NCBI GenBank assembly: GCA_005406025.1
Contig: BGZK01000294.1
Span: 124,001 to 188,000 of the forward strand
Direction of reading: 5' to 3'
DNA from: Eumeta japonica
Taxonomy: Eukaryota; Arthropoda; Insecta; Lepidoptera; Psychidae
DNA length: 64,000 nt
The position numbers and the translations under genes are program-made. Below are positions 12,902 through 25,000 of this stretch, piece after piece. The notes beneath the pieces were generated by a model that was given only the letters and a program-made list of their open reading frames with translations, was not told the origin of the DNA and searched no databases. Position 1 is the stretch's first letter; each line of letters begins with the position of its first letter.

Positions 12902-12907
12902 TTTATT
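12902..12907 (-). promoter_or_regulatory. DDRGK1 polyadenylation signal
   Basis: TTTATT on the plus strand, i.e. AATAAA on the minus strand, about 150 bases past the DDRGK1 stop. It lies between the two Nup107 candidates, so the two mRNAs may end within tens of bases of each other or overlap. Confidence 0.55.
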
Positions 12908-13054
12908 TTGCTGATTACATTAAGATTTGTTAATAAATGTTAACTACAAATTTTATAAAGGGATTTAAATTTCAACTTAGAGTTAATTAAAATTTAAAAT
13001 GAAAGAACAAAAAAAATCTTATTTTGCATGAAATATATGTTTAATTTCAAAACA

Positions 13055-16000
13055 TTATGACATAATCACAGGATTAAGACTTATCAGATTATTACTATTT
13101 TCTGCCAATTCTGTAATTGAAATCCGTCCTCTATTCTTTATGAATTTAGCAACATCTTCCAATTCTTTTTGAGATATATAAATGAATTTCCCTCTGTCGT
13201 CAATCACTCCAGTAAGTAGTCCGCTTCCTTGAAGGTCTACTATTCTGTCAATTACCATTTGTGTTTTCATCTTGAAATGAGAAGCCAAGTCTTCTAACAA
13301 TAACACTTTTTGTTCCTAAAAAATACCAAATATTAATATTTTTTATAAGTAGATTAGGTCATGCTTTACAAAATTTGTAATTTATAAATGTAGGATAGGG
13401 CTCATCCAATGCAGAAGAATGTTCATTAAAATGTATTGGAACTAGCTGTCTAGGACTAAAATTACTATAAACTGATAATGTTGAAAAATAATCAGTTATT
13501 AAGATGATGAATAGTAGATATTTAAGAACTTGTAGACAAAGTTGTATGAATGGACAAATAATTAATGAATAAGTAGCAAATGAACCTTGATATATGTTAT
13601 GAATTCCTGTAGTAAATTGTCCTGTTCTTGGTCTTCATTCTCATCAAAGCCTTCTCCTTCTACGATAAAAGCTGCTTTCATCGCTTCATATTCTTCTTGT
13701 TCCTTGCGTTTTTTCTCTTCTTCAATTCTAAGAGCTTCTTCTTCACGTCTCTTCTCTTCTTCCTGCATGATAAGAAATTTTTTTAAAAAGACATCTGTAA
13801 GCTCTAAGAGCCTAGGTACTTATTGATCAGTATGGTAGGCATGAGGTAAATACACATATACCGAAACTAATTTTATGATAAATTTCATATCTATTTGAAT
13901 ATAAATAAATGTGTCACTTATAAACGTGAAAGTAAAATACTATGTATTTGTTTCATTAAATAAAAAAAAGTGGGTGGAAAATATAATATGCCTTTTCCTG
14001 TTAAATGGTATCTTTTGATACAAGGTAGGCCTACATAATAAAAAAAGTTTTATAAACTTAAACAAAGTTTAACAAAGTTTTTGAATGCTGACCAACTTAT
14101 GGATCTTAAATATAGTTTCTAAGCTGAAAATAAATTAATCTCTACTAAGAAATACAGAAGTTTACATGCTATTGAAGTCCATCAATCTCTATATATAGAC
14201 GGTAAAAGTGGCCAAGTGTGTGTCAGGCCACGCTTAATGTAGGGCCCCATAGTTGCCATCACAGTATGTGGACTTGAAGGGGGCTTTTGTTTGATTCTGT
14301 CAGCATATCAATTGAGTTAACTGTTTAATGTCTAAAAACAGGCCTACATAGGGCAAATGTTAAAGATGTTAGGATTTTATATTTACATAATTTTATAGGT
14401 TCTTAAACTTTTATTTACTACAGGCCTGTTTTATACAAATTTCTTTTCTCTAGATTATAAATAATATTGTGAATTTTTTCATATATCCAAAAATAACTAT
14501 TTACCTAACATGCGGGGACTCGAAACAAAAATTTGCACTTTAAAACTTAATATTCAAAAAATGGATCCCTGCATCAAAAAATGGATTACACAGACACAAT
14601 ATTTTTCGACATATCTACTGACGCACTATAACATGGAATAGATGAGGAAAAAATTCTTCCTCATTTCATATACCAAAAAAAACCACTTTGTCGGCATAAT
14701 TAATATGTATACTCATGCCAAATTACAGCTTTATAGCACTAAGAATCTCTGTGTTAAGCCACAGACAGACAGATGGATGGACGGACATGGTTAAACTATA
14801 AGAATTCTTTGTTGAGTATGGAACTCTAAAAATGAAAATAAAATGTGGTTATTTATTTGAGCGAAAGAGTTCAAAACAAGGTGTAATGTGTAACAACACT
14901 TTAAAAATGAATCATGTTTTGGAATGGGTGGAAAATGTTAATGTTAAAAAGAATTCATTAATGACATATTTCAAGTCTAATTCCATTACATACAAAATAA
15001 AAATATTTTTATTTGAATTAAAAATTTAGACATATATGGAACTTTTTCAGGTGTATTAGTACTGTAATATCTACATCGCTTGAATGTAGACATTCCCAAA
15101 ATGTGATTACAAAAATTTGGCAAAACAAACTTCGTTAGAGACTCGTTTTTTTTATATCTCATAAAAGTTCATTTTATTTTTCTATTGGAATATCCATTTT
15201 TAAATCCTCTTGCTAATTGCTAATGAAATAATGTATGTGGATTATACATTCATTACTTAATTAATACATTAGTTGATTATAGTACCTTGAAACATAAACC
15301 ACAACATTTTTGGCCAATTTTTCATTGATTTAAATGTTTTTTTTTATATGTACTCAACCAGCACAAAACTATAAAAATATTTGAAAAGTGTGACAATGTA
15401 AGGAAATGCAGGACATTTGTAAACAGCAATATCTACAATGAAGTGTAATACAATACATTTTCAGTAAAATAGCAGATATACATTTTCCATGTTGTATGGT
15501 ACTTGAATATGCAATGCTTGCAGCAATTTGTAAAATGCTAAATTGTACAATTGTTTAACCTTTCTTCTAAATACTAGCACAATTTTTATTTTCCGTGTGC
15601 TCTCCATTAATAGTATGTCAAAAAACATGTACATTGATTATCATACTGAACAGGCAACAGCTATATATTTCTACTCAGTGTTTACAGTACCACGCACAAA
15701 ACTCTGCTACTCTAATTTTCTGTAAATGATACAATGGGCAGTTTCAACGGTCCCCGACTCTTCCTCCCCACTTTTTCTATTTTACACCATTGCGACGCTT
15801 TCGTGACATGAAAGTTTCATGCATTGTATTGTACTTTAGTAATTGGTTAGGCAAGTGGCCACTTTTTTTTTTATTTTTACAGAAAATTATTTAGTAAATA
15901 GGCCAGCCTGTTATTAAATTTATGTTTTATGAGAAATATGAAAGAATTGACATTAACATTGATGGAAAGCATATTGCTTGAGTAATGCTTAATACATTTG

Positions 16001-19000
16001 AACTAATTATAAAAATGGATGTGTCAGGTTTGTATTATCATATTATAGAAATATAAATCTATTTTAGATTGAGGGACTTGGATCTAACACATTCTGCACT
16101 GATCCAATGCAAGTTGAGAGCTGCAAACAAATACATAGTAGATTTGATTCAAGTTTGAAACTTATTGATTAATTTCACATGTAGTCAGGATTCAAAACCA
16201 ATTTAGTTTGAAGATAGCAGAGAGAGTTAGTACTCATTACCACTCAGCTGCCACCTCACTATTAGCAATTATAAAAAAAACAAATACTTTTATTTGACAG
16301 TACCGTAATAAAAAATCTTGATATCTATGTTTATGTAAGATAGTGAGAATTTAAATGTGGCAGAAGAAATATGAAAATAGTATGAATGTAATGGATATGC
16401 AATCTCTATTTAGTGTGTATGTTATGGCCTTGAAAAGTTTGATAAAAAAATATTATTAGAAAAATCCAGTGACTAGATTAAAAAAGGGTATGTTAAGGTG
16501 GTTTGGCCATGTAGAAAGAATGAATAACATTTACAAACAGGGTATATGTGATGAAAGGGTTGCCAAGGAGCATCTTAAAAAATGTTAAGTAGACAAAGTT
16601 CATGGCATATCAAAACAGAACTAAACTTTGAGTATCTGAAACCGACAAGCTTGCATGAAATGTTTAATGGGTATTTATGTAAAAAGATGTATGTATAGAT
16701 ATTATAATAATAGCATTGATAAACCTTGTTTTATATTTCAAGTTTATGTGGCCGGCCAGTCCTTTCAAAACTCACCAACAATTTAAATGTCTTAGAATGT
16801 CAGAATTGAGAGGATGGAAAATGAGCTACAAAATAAAAATTATGTCGGCATTGCTTAATGGTAGAAATAAAAATCGAGGGAAATATATAATCAAAGAAAT
16901 TTGTTACAAATAGTTTGATATACTCAGTTTTTTCCTGTTTTCCATATTTAATAAAAAAATATCACAAAGAATTGACCAATAGACAAACAGCTGATATTTA
17001 TCAACTTCTTTCTGATATTTTATATTTGAATTGTAGACTATTACATAAACTTCTATTAACTTTTTAGTTTCCGTCTTTTCTTCGTTGAAGTAGAATGTTA
17101 ACTTTAATTTATGGTAGGAATTTGATGGCATATACTGATACAGTCTTATATTGACGATGGAGGTCTTACAGTGGCGATTCACGGGATGCAATCGGTGTCT
17201 TTTGTGATTTATGGAAGGCTTTTGATTGCATTCATCGTCAGAAATTGATGAGGAAACTACATCATTGTGGTGTCAGGGGTTGATTGCTTGCACTTCTACC
17301 AGTCTTATTTCTGAGGTAGAATTACAAGAGTTGATGTTAACGGTGAGAGGTCGTCGGGATCTACAGTCAATAGGGGTCATCCATAAATTACGTCACATAA
17401 ATTATAAATTTTTTGACCCACTCCCCGTCTTTGTCACAGGTGGTCACACGTAAATGAAAACAGCAGTTTTTACAATTTTATTTTGTTTAAAATACTTTAA
17501 ATATTGGACAAAATAAAAGACATAAACCTTTTTCGTTTTCGTATTTCGGATTTGACATCGCAAAGCTTTTGACCTGCTCCTTGTGGTGCATTATCACATT
17601 TTGTTGGAAAACGTGTGACGTAATTTAGACATGGGATCTACCACATCTTGTTAAAGATAGGCATGGGATTGTACTGTTTGCTGATGATACTTCTTTACTT
17701 TTTAAGATCAAAAGGCAACAACCAGCTTTTGACAAAGTAAACAATACCATTTCTGAAATAGCCGAGTGGTTTAGTATTAATAATCTTCAGCTCAATGAGA
17801 AGAAAATAAAACTTGTTCAATTTTCCTTGACTAGTACTAAACCAGTCAACGGCAATGTAATGGTCAAGGACGAGATACTGGATATTGTGGGCATAAGCTT
17901 GGTTTCTCTTTAGATGCTAAAGTGTGTTGGAATTCTCATATTACCATATTAATGAAAAGGCTTAGTTCTGCAGCAGAGGCGGCTCGTGACATATTTTTAT
18001 GGGTGTTCAATAAAAATAAAAACCAAAAACAAGATCTTACCATTAACTTTATTTATATAAAAAATCAATTCGCCGGTCTTTTTGGCGAGCGAAGACATCT
18101 ATCACTTTCTTGTGAAAATCTGATATTGAATTAATTAAGTGTTTTTCTATGCTTATCATACATAACGCATTAAGACGGTCTTGCGCCATAGTATTGCGCG
18201 TAAACGTTTTTACTTTATTTAACGTCGAAAAACAGCGTTCACTTTCTACTGAGGTCATAGGAATAGTGCATACAATATTTAAAAGTTTCATGCTTTCAGC
18301 AAATACAGATTCTAATGAAAATTCCATAAAATATTGAAGTAAAGCAACGGCGCCGTCAGCATTGTGAAAATCTTCTCTGCTATAAATTACTAACAACTCA
18401 TTTATTAGTTTGGTTTTTTCTAGGAAATTGTAGTGTTTACCATTTTTTTAAAATCATCTTCAGGAAAACTCTTATTGTAGTCCGCAAATCTATCTGTTTA
18501 GAACAACTTAGAAGCCAATAAATGGTTCGTATGTATAAATCTGTCTTTAATCTGCACTCTTAAACGTCACATACTTCTTTTCTCATAACTGAATGATTTA
18601 CGTCATCAGGACGACGTTTTTTCTTCGGCGAAGGTGGTGGAACTGCATTACGTAACTCGTTTATGGCTCTTTCGAATTTACTGACTTCATTCATGATTTT
18701 AATCGAGTCAAGTGATCGAGACTGTAAAAATTTAAACAACATTTCACAATGCGGCATAAGCGTCGCATGAAAGTTCAGCCAATACAAAAAGTTTTCATTA
18801 TTTGAATATGAAAGGAGCGATTGAGCTTGATTGTAGCTATCGGGATCACTGTTATGACTGTCCATTATTGCTTGCATACACTCTTTCAGAGGCTCTAAAT
18901 TATCGTGTATAGCTTTCACTGTACGTGTATTATAATTCCATTTTGTCTGTGGAGCAGGTACTTTGTTTCCCGAGTACGGGAAACAAAATATTTATTACTG

Positions 19001-22000
19001 TCTTCACAATCACACAACCAAGGTGTTTTGATATATTGTTCAGATTTAAAAGCACGCGTATAAGTTTTAGTTTTCGAACGACATTTTGAGTAAGTGCAAT
19101 TTCAGGCCGTGGTGGTCCCTTAACTTTCAGTTCGAGACGCATTTCTAGAGTTTTTTCACAATGTTTAATAAAAGTCACATTGTATTGTTCCATTTTTAAC
19201 ACAAACGTTGCGCACAAATTATTTTTAATACGTAAATTATAAGAAACTCCCGTAAAATAACCAACAAACCGACACACGACACGACACTAATAACCGGTTT
19301 AAAATACACGTTTGTTTGTTTACATGATGGACGGCAACAACGCATTTCTCCGCGTGTCATTCGCCATCACACCGCGATCTGGCAACGTAGCGCAAGAGCG
19401 GCGCTCCAGATGAAGTTCATTTCTCATACAAAATCTTTTGTTTCACGCGTCGAACCGTGTCGATGTTTCTCTTTCGCACTCCTTGAATACAGTGCAAGAG
19501 ATTGTACTAAAATTTGCTCCATAGGAGCGCAATCGCTGGCGCTCCACTCGTTGCAACTTAACACCAAATATGTTAGAGAACTTTCAACTCAATACGCGTT
19601 TCTAGTAATCTGTTATTATGAGTGCATAGGCAGGTATAGTAGAATGTATATAAGTATTATAGGTTACATAAAGAAATATATTTATTACTTAATTTTTGTG
19701 GGAGTGCACTGCACCAGCGCTCTTTAAGACGAGCCGCCTTTGTTCTGCAGCATATGCAGAGAAATGAAATCGTCAACTTACAGATGAAAGCATTGCGAGA
19801 CTAGTTTATTTCAGTTTTTTTCATAGTCTCATGATCTATGAAATCTTGTTATGGGGTTACGTAGCTGATGTTAACACAATTTTCATGCTGCAGAAATGAG
19901 CTGTTCATGCTGTTTATGATTTGAGACCAGTGACATCTCTCAGACAAAAATTTAAGGAAATGAATATCCTAACTAGTGTCACAATATGTATATGAAAATC
20001 TGGTACATGTCAAGAAATATATAGAATCGTTCCAAAAAAGGAGTGACATCTATGACATTACTAGACATAAGAACGATCTTGCTACTCATAAAACCCGTCT
20101 AAGCAAAGTTAATAAACTGTTTAAGGAGCACAATGTGTGCACTTTTATAATAAGACCCCAGAAATTCAAAATTTGCCATTTTTTGAATTTAAACATTTTG
20201 TTAAAATAAAGTTACATGGCAAGGGCTATTATACTGCGTCTGAATATGTTAATAAAAAAAAAACCCATGGGATTGAACTGCTCGGCTATCAGGTTGCTTC
20301 ATGATATTACTAATTTTTGGATTAAATTATTAATTATTTAATATTCTGTATCAATGAGTAAAAAAGAGCAAACCTTGAGTTACTTGCTCATTTTTCTCAT
20401 GGTGAATCAGCATTTGGAATGGGTAGTAATTTTAATGTCGAAAACAGTTGTATATGACACATTTCAAGTGTAATTTCTATTACCTATGAAATAAAGATAT
20501 TTTTGATTTGATTTAATCCATAGAATGGTACTGGAACACATTGCTAGAATGGATCAGTAGAACAGATCACACTTGGAGATCAATTAGGATGACCTGGTTT
20601 TCTAGCACTAATTATTCATTTTCATTTTCATCTCATGACAGACAACAAATATTATGATTATTAAATTTTGAATGAAAAGGAACACACTAGTGGAAGAGGA
20701 GATTTTGTTAGTTAATTTGCTTTGTGAATGAATAAAATCTAAGTTAATGAATTAAATACAAGAGTAATTTCACGAACCCATAGTGATCTGTCTCATGAAG
20801 ATCACTTATATACTTACTCTTGAATGAGCGCAGTAGAAATACACAATATAATTTTAAAAAAACTTACATATAAGAAATCAGTTGATAAATAAGAAAGAAT
20901 GGCAATTTGTTTATGGTAATATGATTTATTGTGTCAATCATATATTTAAAGTGTTTACCAAGGCATCTATTTTTCACTTTATGTCCCTGTTATCTTAGCT
21001 TTAACATAAATCCGTTAGTCATTATAGAAATGGAGAAAACATAGATACCTTTGGAGAATCAAGCAAATTTAATTGTCACTGATTGGATATCAGAATCAAA
21101 GTGGAATGAAATGAATATCCAATTGGCCATCTGCATTTCTGATTGAGAAAATAAATTAGCAATTTCTAATTTTCAGTTCATTTGTTGTCAAGGTGAATTT
21201 TTTTAAAGTTTTGCAATAATTATGAAACAAATCAATGTCTATAATCTTATATATACAAGATGGAATCAATCATGCATCTTTTCAGAAATATACATAATCT
21301 TCTAATAAAAATATACCATTGAAAATATACATATAAATAATATAGACATGATCCTACTAAGTACTCGGCTAGATTGCAAGCGCGAGCGCGGTCGTCGGTT
21401 CGCGGCACCAAGTCACAAACTTAAATTCTGTCGCAGGTATTATTTTTACAGATGTATTATTTTTAAAGAATTCATCTAGTCACTTACTCACAAATGACGC
21501 TTGATATTGTTAGTGATGTAAGGGGTTGCCGATTATATTATTAAATTACCCTCTGATTTTTCAAGCATTCCACTTACCTCTAAAAAAACAAGGCAAACTA
21601 AGTAAAATTATCGCGTAAACAATACACAGCACACGATATTACTTGGCGACTTGCAGATTGTTGACTGTCAGAAGATGTCTCAGTAGTCTTAGAGTCATAG
21701 CAATGTCATCTCGGTAAACTCTCCAATAATAAATTATGTCTACATATTCGATAACAGTAAAAGGTATTATTATTAAGCACTTCAATATTAATCACACACA
21801 ATCTTAGTTTAAAAAACGTCAATATCGTAATTATAAAATTTATACTATACTGTAACCTAAAAAACAACAAATAAATAAAATACCTAACTTCCATGCAAAT
21901 TCAACAACTGCACGCAACTGCGCTTCGCGGGGAGGCCGCGGTGTGAGGCACGACTGTCAGCTGTCGCGAGGTTAAAACATCGTTAATTTTTAGAACACGT

Positions 22001-25000
22001 TTTAAGCTATTTTTAATTTGTTTTTTGTAATAGCCTATCACATCCTGTGTTATCAAATGTAATTGAACAATGTCAATCTCATGGGTTTTATACTTAGCAG
22101 CTACTTTCTGAACTAAATTTATCACTTGAACATTGACTTATTCATGTTGATTTTTATGTTTGACAAAAATCAATAGAGTGATTTGGTCTAAACATGAAAG
22201 CTTTTAGTGCCACAGCCATTTCTTATATTTTACATTATTATTCAGTAGTAAACCAAAGTGCCCACTTATATTTTGAATGCCAATTTTTCAGACTTTCCAT
22301 CTCGTCTTAAGTGCTTCATGTTAAAAAGGCTAATGTAAAGATATCGTAGCGACTTATAACATATTTGAAAACGACCTATAACATATTAAACAGTTTTGAA
22401 AAGAACTATGGCACGTTCATAGAAATTACAACAACATAATCGAAGGCTGTACTGCACACGTTATCGCCCCGCCACAGAATTCTTCGCGCGCCACTCGCCT
22501 TCAAGGCGCAACCGTCCGCCGAGACGTCTGTCGGTCGAGTAACAAATCAGAGCGACGGCGAGGATACACTTCGACGCGCGCATGCACGTTGCGACGCATC
22601 CAATGTTCGTCGCCGGCGCGAAAACAATCGTAACGCTTAAAGATATTAGAGCACTAATGATCGTTTCGATTCGATAAAATTCCAAATGTTTGATTAGTAG
22701 CTTTTATGAATATATTGTTTAAGGAACAATATATTTAAGAATAACCCTATTGCATATTGTACACAATTCCTATAGTTATTAGCTGTTTTACTGAAAGTAA
22801 TCTAGCGCCCTTTTACGGCATAAATAACTACAGTGTAAAAAAACCAACATTTAACCAATATCACAATTCTTTGTAGTGACTCATTACTACTGTATCTTTT
22901 TTATATAGAACAGTAACTATTGTGAAGTATAATAAAAGAAACTTTTGAATATATCTGGGAAGTGCTTAAATCCATACACCTTCACAATACCCATTGGGTT
23001 TAAGTGATTGAAAACATGTATACCTTAAATACCAACAAACAGTGCATTCCAATAAATATATTGTTACCTTGTAAGAACATCAATTAATAGAAACCAGTAC
23101 ATTTAACTTTTAGTGACATTACTTCTTACCCAACAACAGTCGAAATAGTAATATGGAAGTTTTTAGATTTTGTGGGAAATTCAAAGACACAGTTTAATAC
23201 AACATAAATTTATAATATCGTGATACATATATAGTCTGTAGTAAACCAGTATTAATTTTCGGCTATACCTTATCCTTTTCAATATTTTTATTGTTGAGAT
23301 TGTTTACTTTATAAAAAATAGGGTTCTCAAAAACTGCTTTTATGATTTTTTCCATAAAACTGACATTTTAAATATCAATAAAATTAGGAAAGCAAAATCA
23401 TCTCTATTTAAGTTGCATTGTTATCCTGATTATAGTGTGGTCCAGAGAATGAGTGCAATTTCAAATATCTTGGTACAGATATTTGAAAAGCCATTAGGTA
23501 AAGAAATAGTAAGTATTGCAAAAATAAATCATCAGATTTTTGTAAGAGCTCTAAACTTTATAAATAACATTTGGAATTTTTCAACTACAATATTGACTGA
23601 AGAAAACACACAAAATGCGTATTAATTGAGGAAATGAATCGTTTTTAAAATGTTCTTTAGAAGAAGTATGTATCCTAAGGGCATATCATATTGTGATAAT
23701 CAACAGTGTCGGACTGGTCATGCAGTCGAGGTGGCATTTGCCAGCCGGGCCCCAGCCTGCGCGGGCCCTACCGCACATACTTTCGGCTTACGACCCACAT
23801 GTAAAGTAGTTTATTCATACTTAGAGAGAAATGAAACAGACAAATTCGAAAAATAAATGAGTACGAGGCCATCCCTGAAACTTCCCACTATTTAGCTCCT
23901 GAATATAACTCTCTTGTACATTTTAAGCTCAAGAATTGTAATTCGCTTTTTTTTGGTTTTGAAAACAGTATTTACTGGATTATTAAATTGTGGAATACGA
24001 TTAGGTTTTTAGTACAAAAATTATGTATCTTCAAGAGTATTTTGTTCTATAAAAAAATTTGAATCTAATTTCAAAAATACGTTTTTAAAAAAAAAATTAT
24101 AGGCCATATCTTTTTAGCAAAATAACCAGTTTTATCAATGTATGAAATGATCGATTTATTAAAATCGACAATTCAAAAAATTGGAAAGTTAATTTGAAAA
24201 AACACTTTTTTGGAAATTTTTGAACTGCGTCAACTTTTCAACGAATCAACCGATTTTGAACTGCTTTGTGATATTGGATGTTCGTTTTTGACCACTAAAA
24301 TTTTGCATCTCATATACCTTTACTGAAGGCTTCTGAGGGTCCTTAAATTCATAATGCCACCTGAGCCCTTCAAGCCCAGTCCGACCCTGATAATCAATAC
24401 TTCCTGAGCTTTCTCAATTTCTTTAAGCTATGTATCACATGTGTCAATAGTTATTTCAATATTTATAAGATCTATGTCTATTTCACTAGGTCAATTTATT
24501 CATATATGACAATACAATATGATGATAAAATTACCTCTTCCTGTTCCTCTACTTTTTTTCGTTCTTCCTCTATAACTTGCTCTTTTTTTCTTCTTTGCTC
24601 TCTCATTTGTTCTTCAGCTTCCCTAGCTTTTTTCTTCTCTAACTTTGCTTCAAGTTTGGCCCGTTTCTAGAACCAATTAATAGTATTAAACAAATGTACT
24701 TAATGCTTTTCTCTGATATATTATCTATATAAAAAAATACAATATTCAATGGAAACAATTCACCTTAGCTCCCATTTTGTCATCAAAATCAACTTTTTGT
24801 GTTGTAGTAGGAACAGCATCTTCCTCTGCTTCTTCAGCAGCTGGAACTTCCTCTTCTAATAGTGCTGCTTGAGTACGAGCCGCTAGAAATAATATTTCAG
24901 CTATTTTAATGGAAGTATATTGTAAACTCCAAATAATGAACCACCACATTTAGTTTATTTGTTTATATTGCAATTGGTATACACCTGTTGTAGACCATCG

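Larger units (their letters stand above)
17170..20515 (+). mobile_element. Jockey-type LINE, degenerate, interrupted by two younger insertions
   Basis: Three pieces of one element. 17170-17373 encodes the reverse-transcriptase stretch [11 protein letters not shown] and a following HHCGVRG. 17626-17973 encodes LPHLVKD and the catalytic FADDTSLLF. 19751-20515 encodes the C-terminal part ([13 protein letters not shown] ... LLWGYV) and the 3' tail ending in a GATTT-type repeat. Stops and frameshifts are present throughout. A 250-base MITE-like block replaces the region between pieces 1 and 2, and a hAT element with an 8-bp target duplication separates pieces 2 and 3. It lies antisense to DDRGK1 in intron 4. 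The copy at 41255-42255 shows the uninterrupted order. Confidence 0.85.

Noticed and set aside
18930..19277. 115-codon minus-strand ORF as a host gene
   Set aside because: Lies within the hAT element upstream of its transposase pieces; treated as part of the decayed element.
23650..23856. 68-codon plus-strand ORF
   Set aside because: Crosses the left end of the 686-bp hAT element and its target duplication, so it cannot be an ancestral gene.
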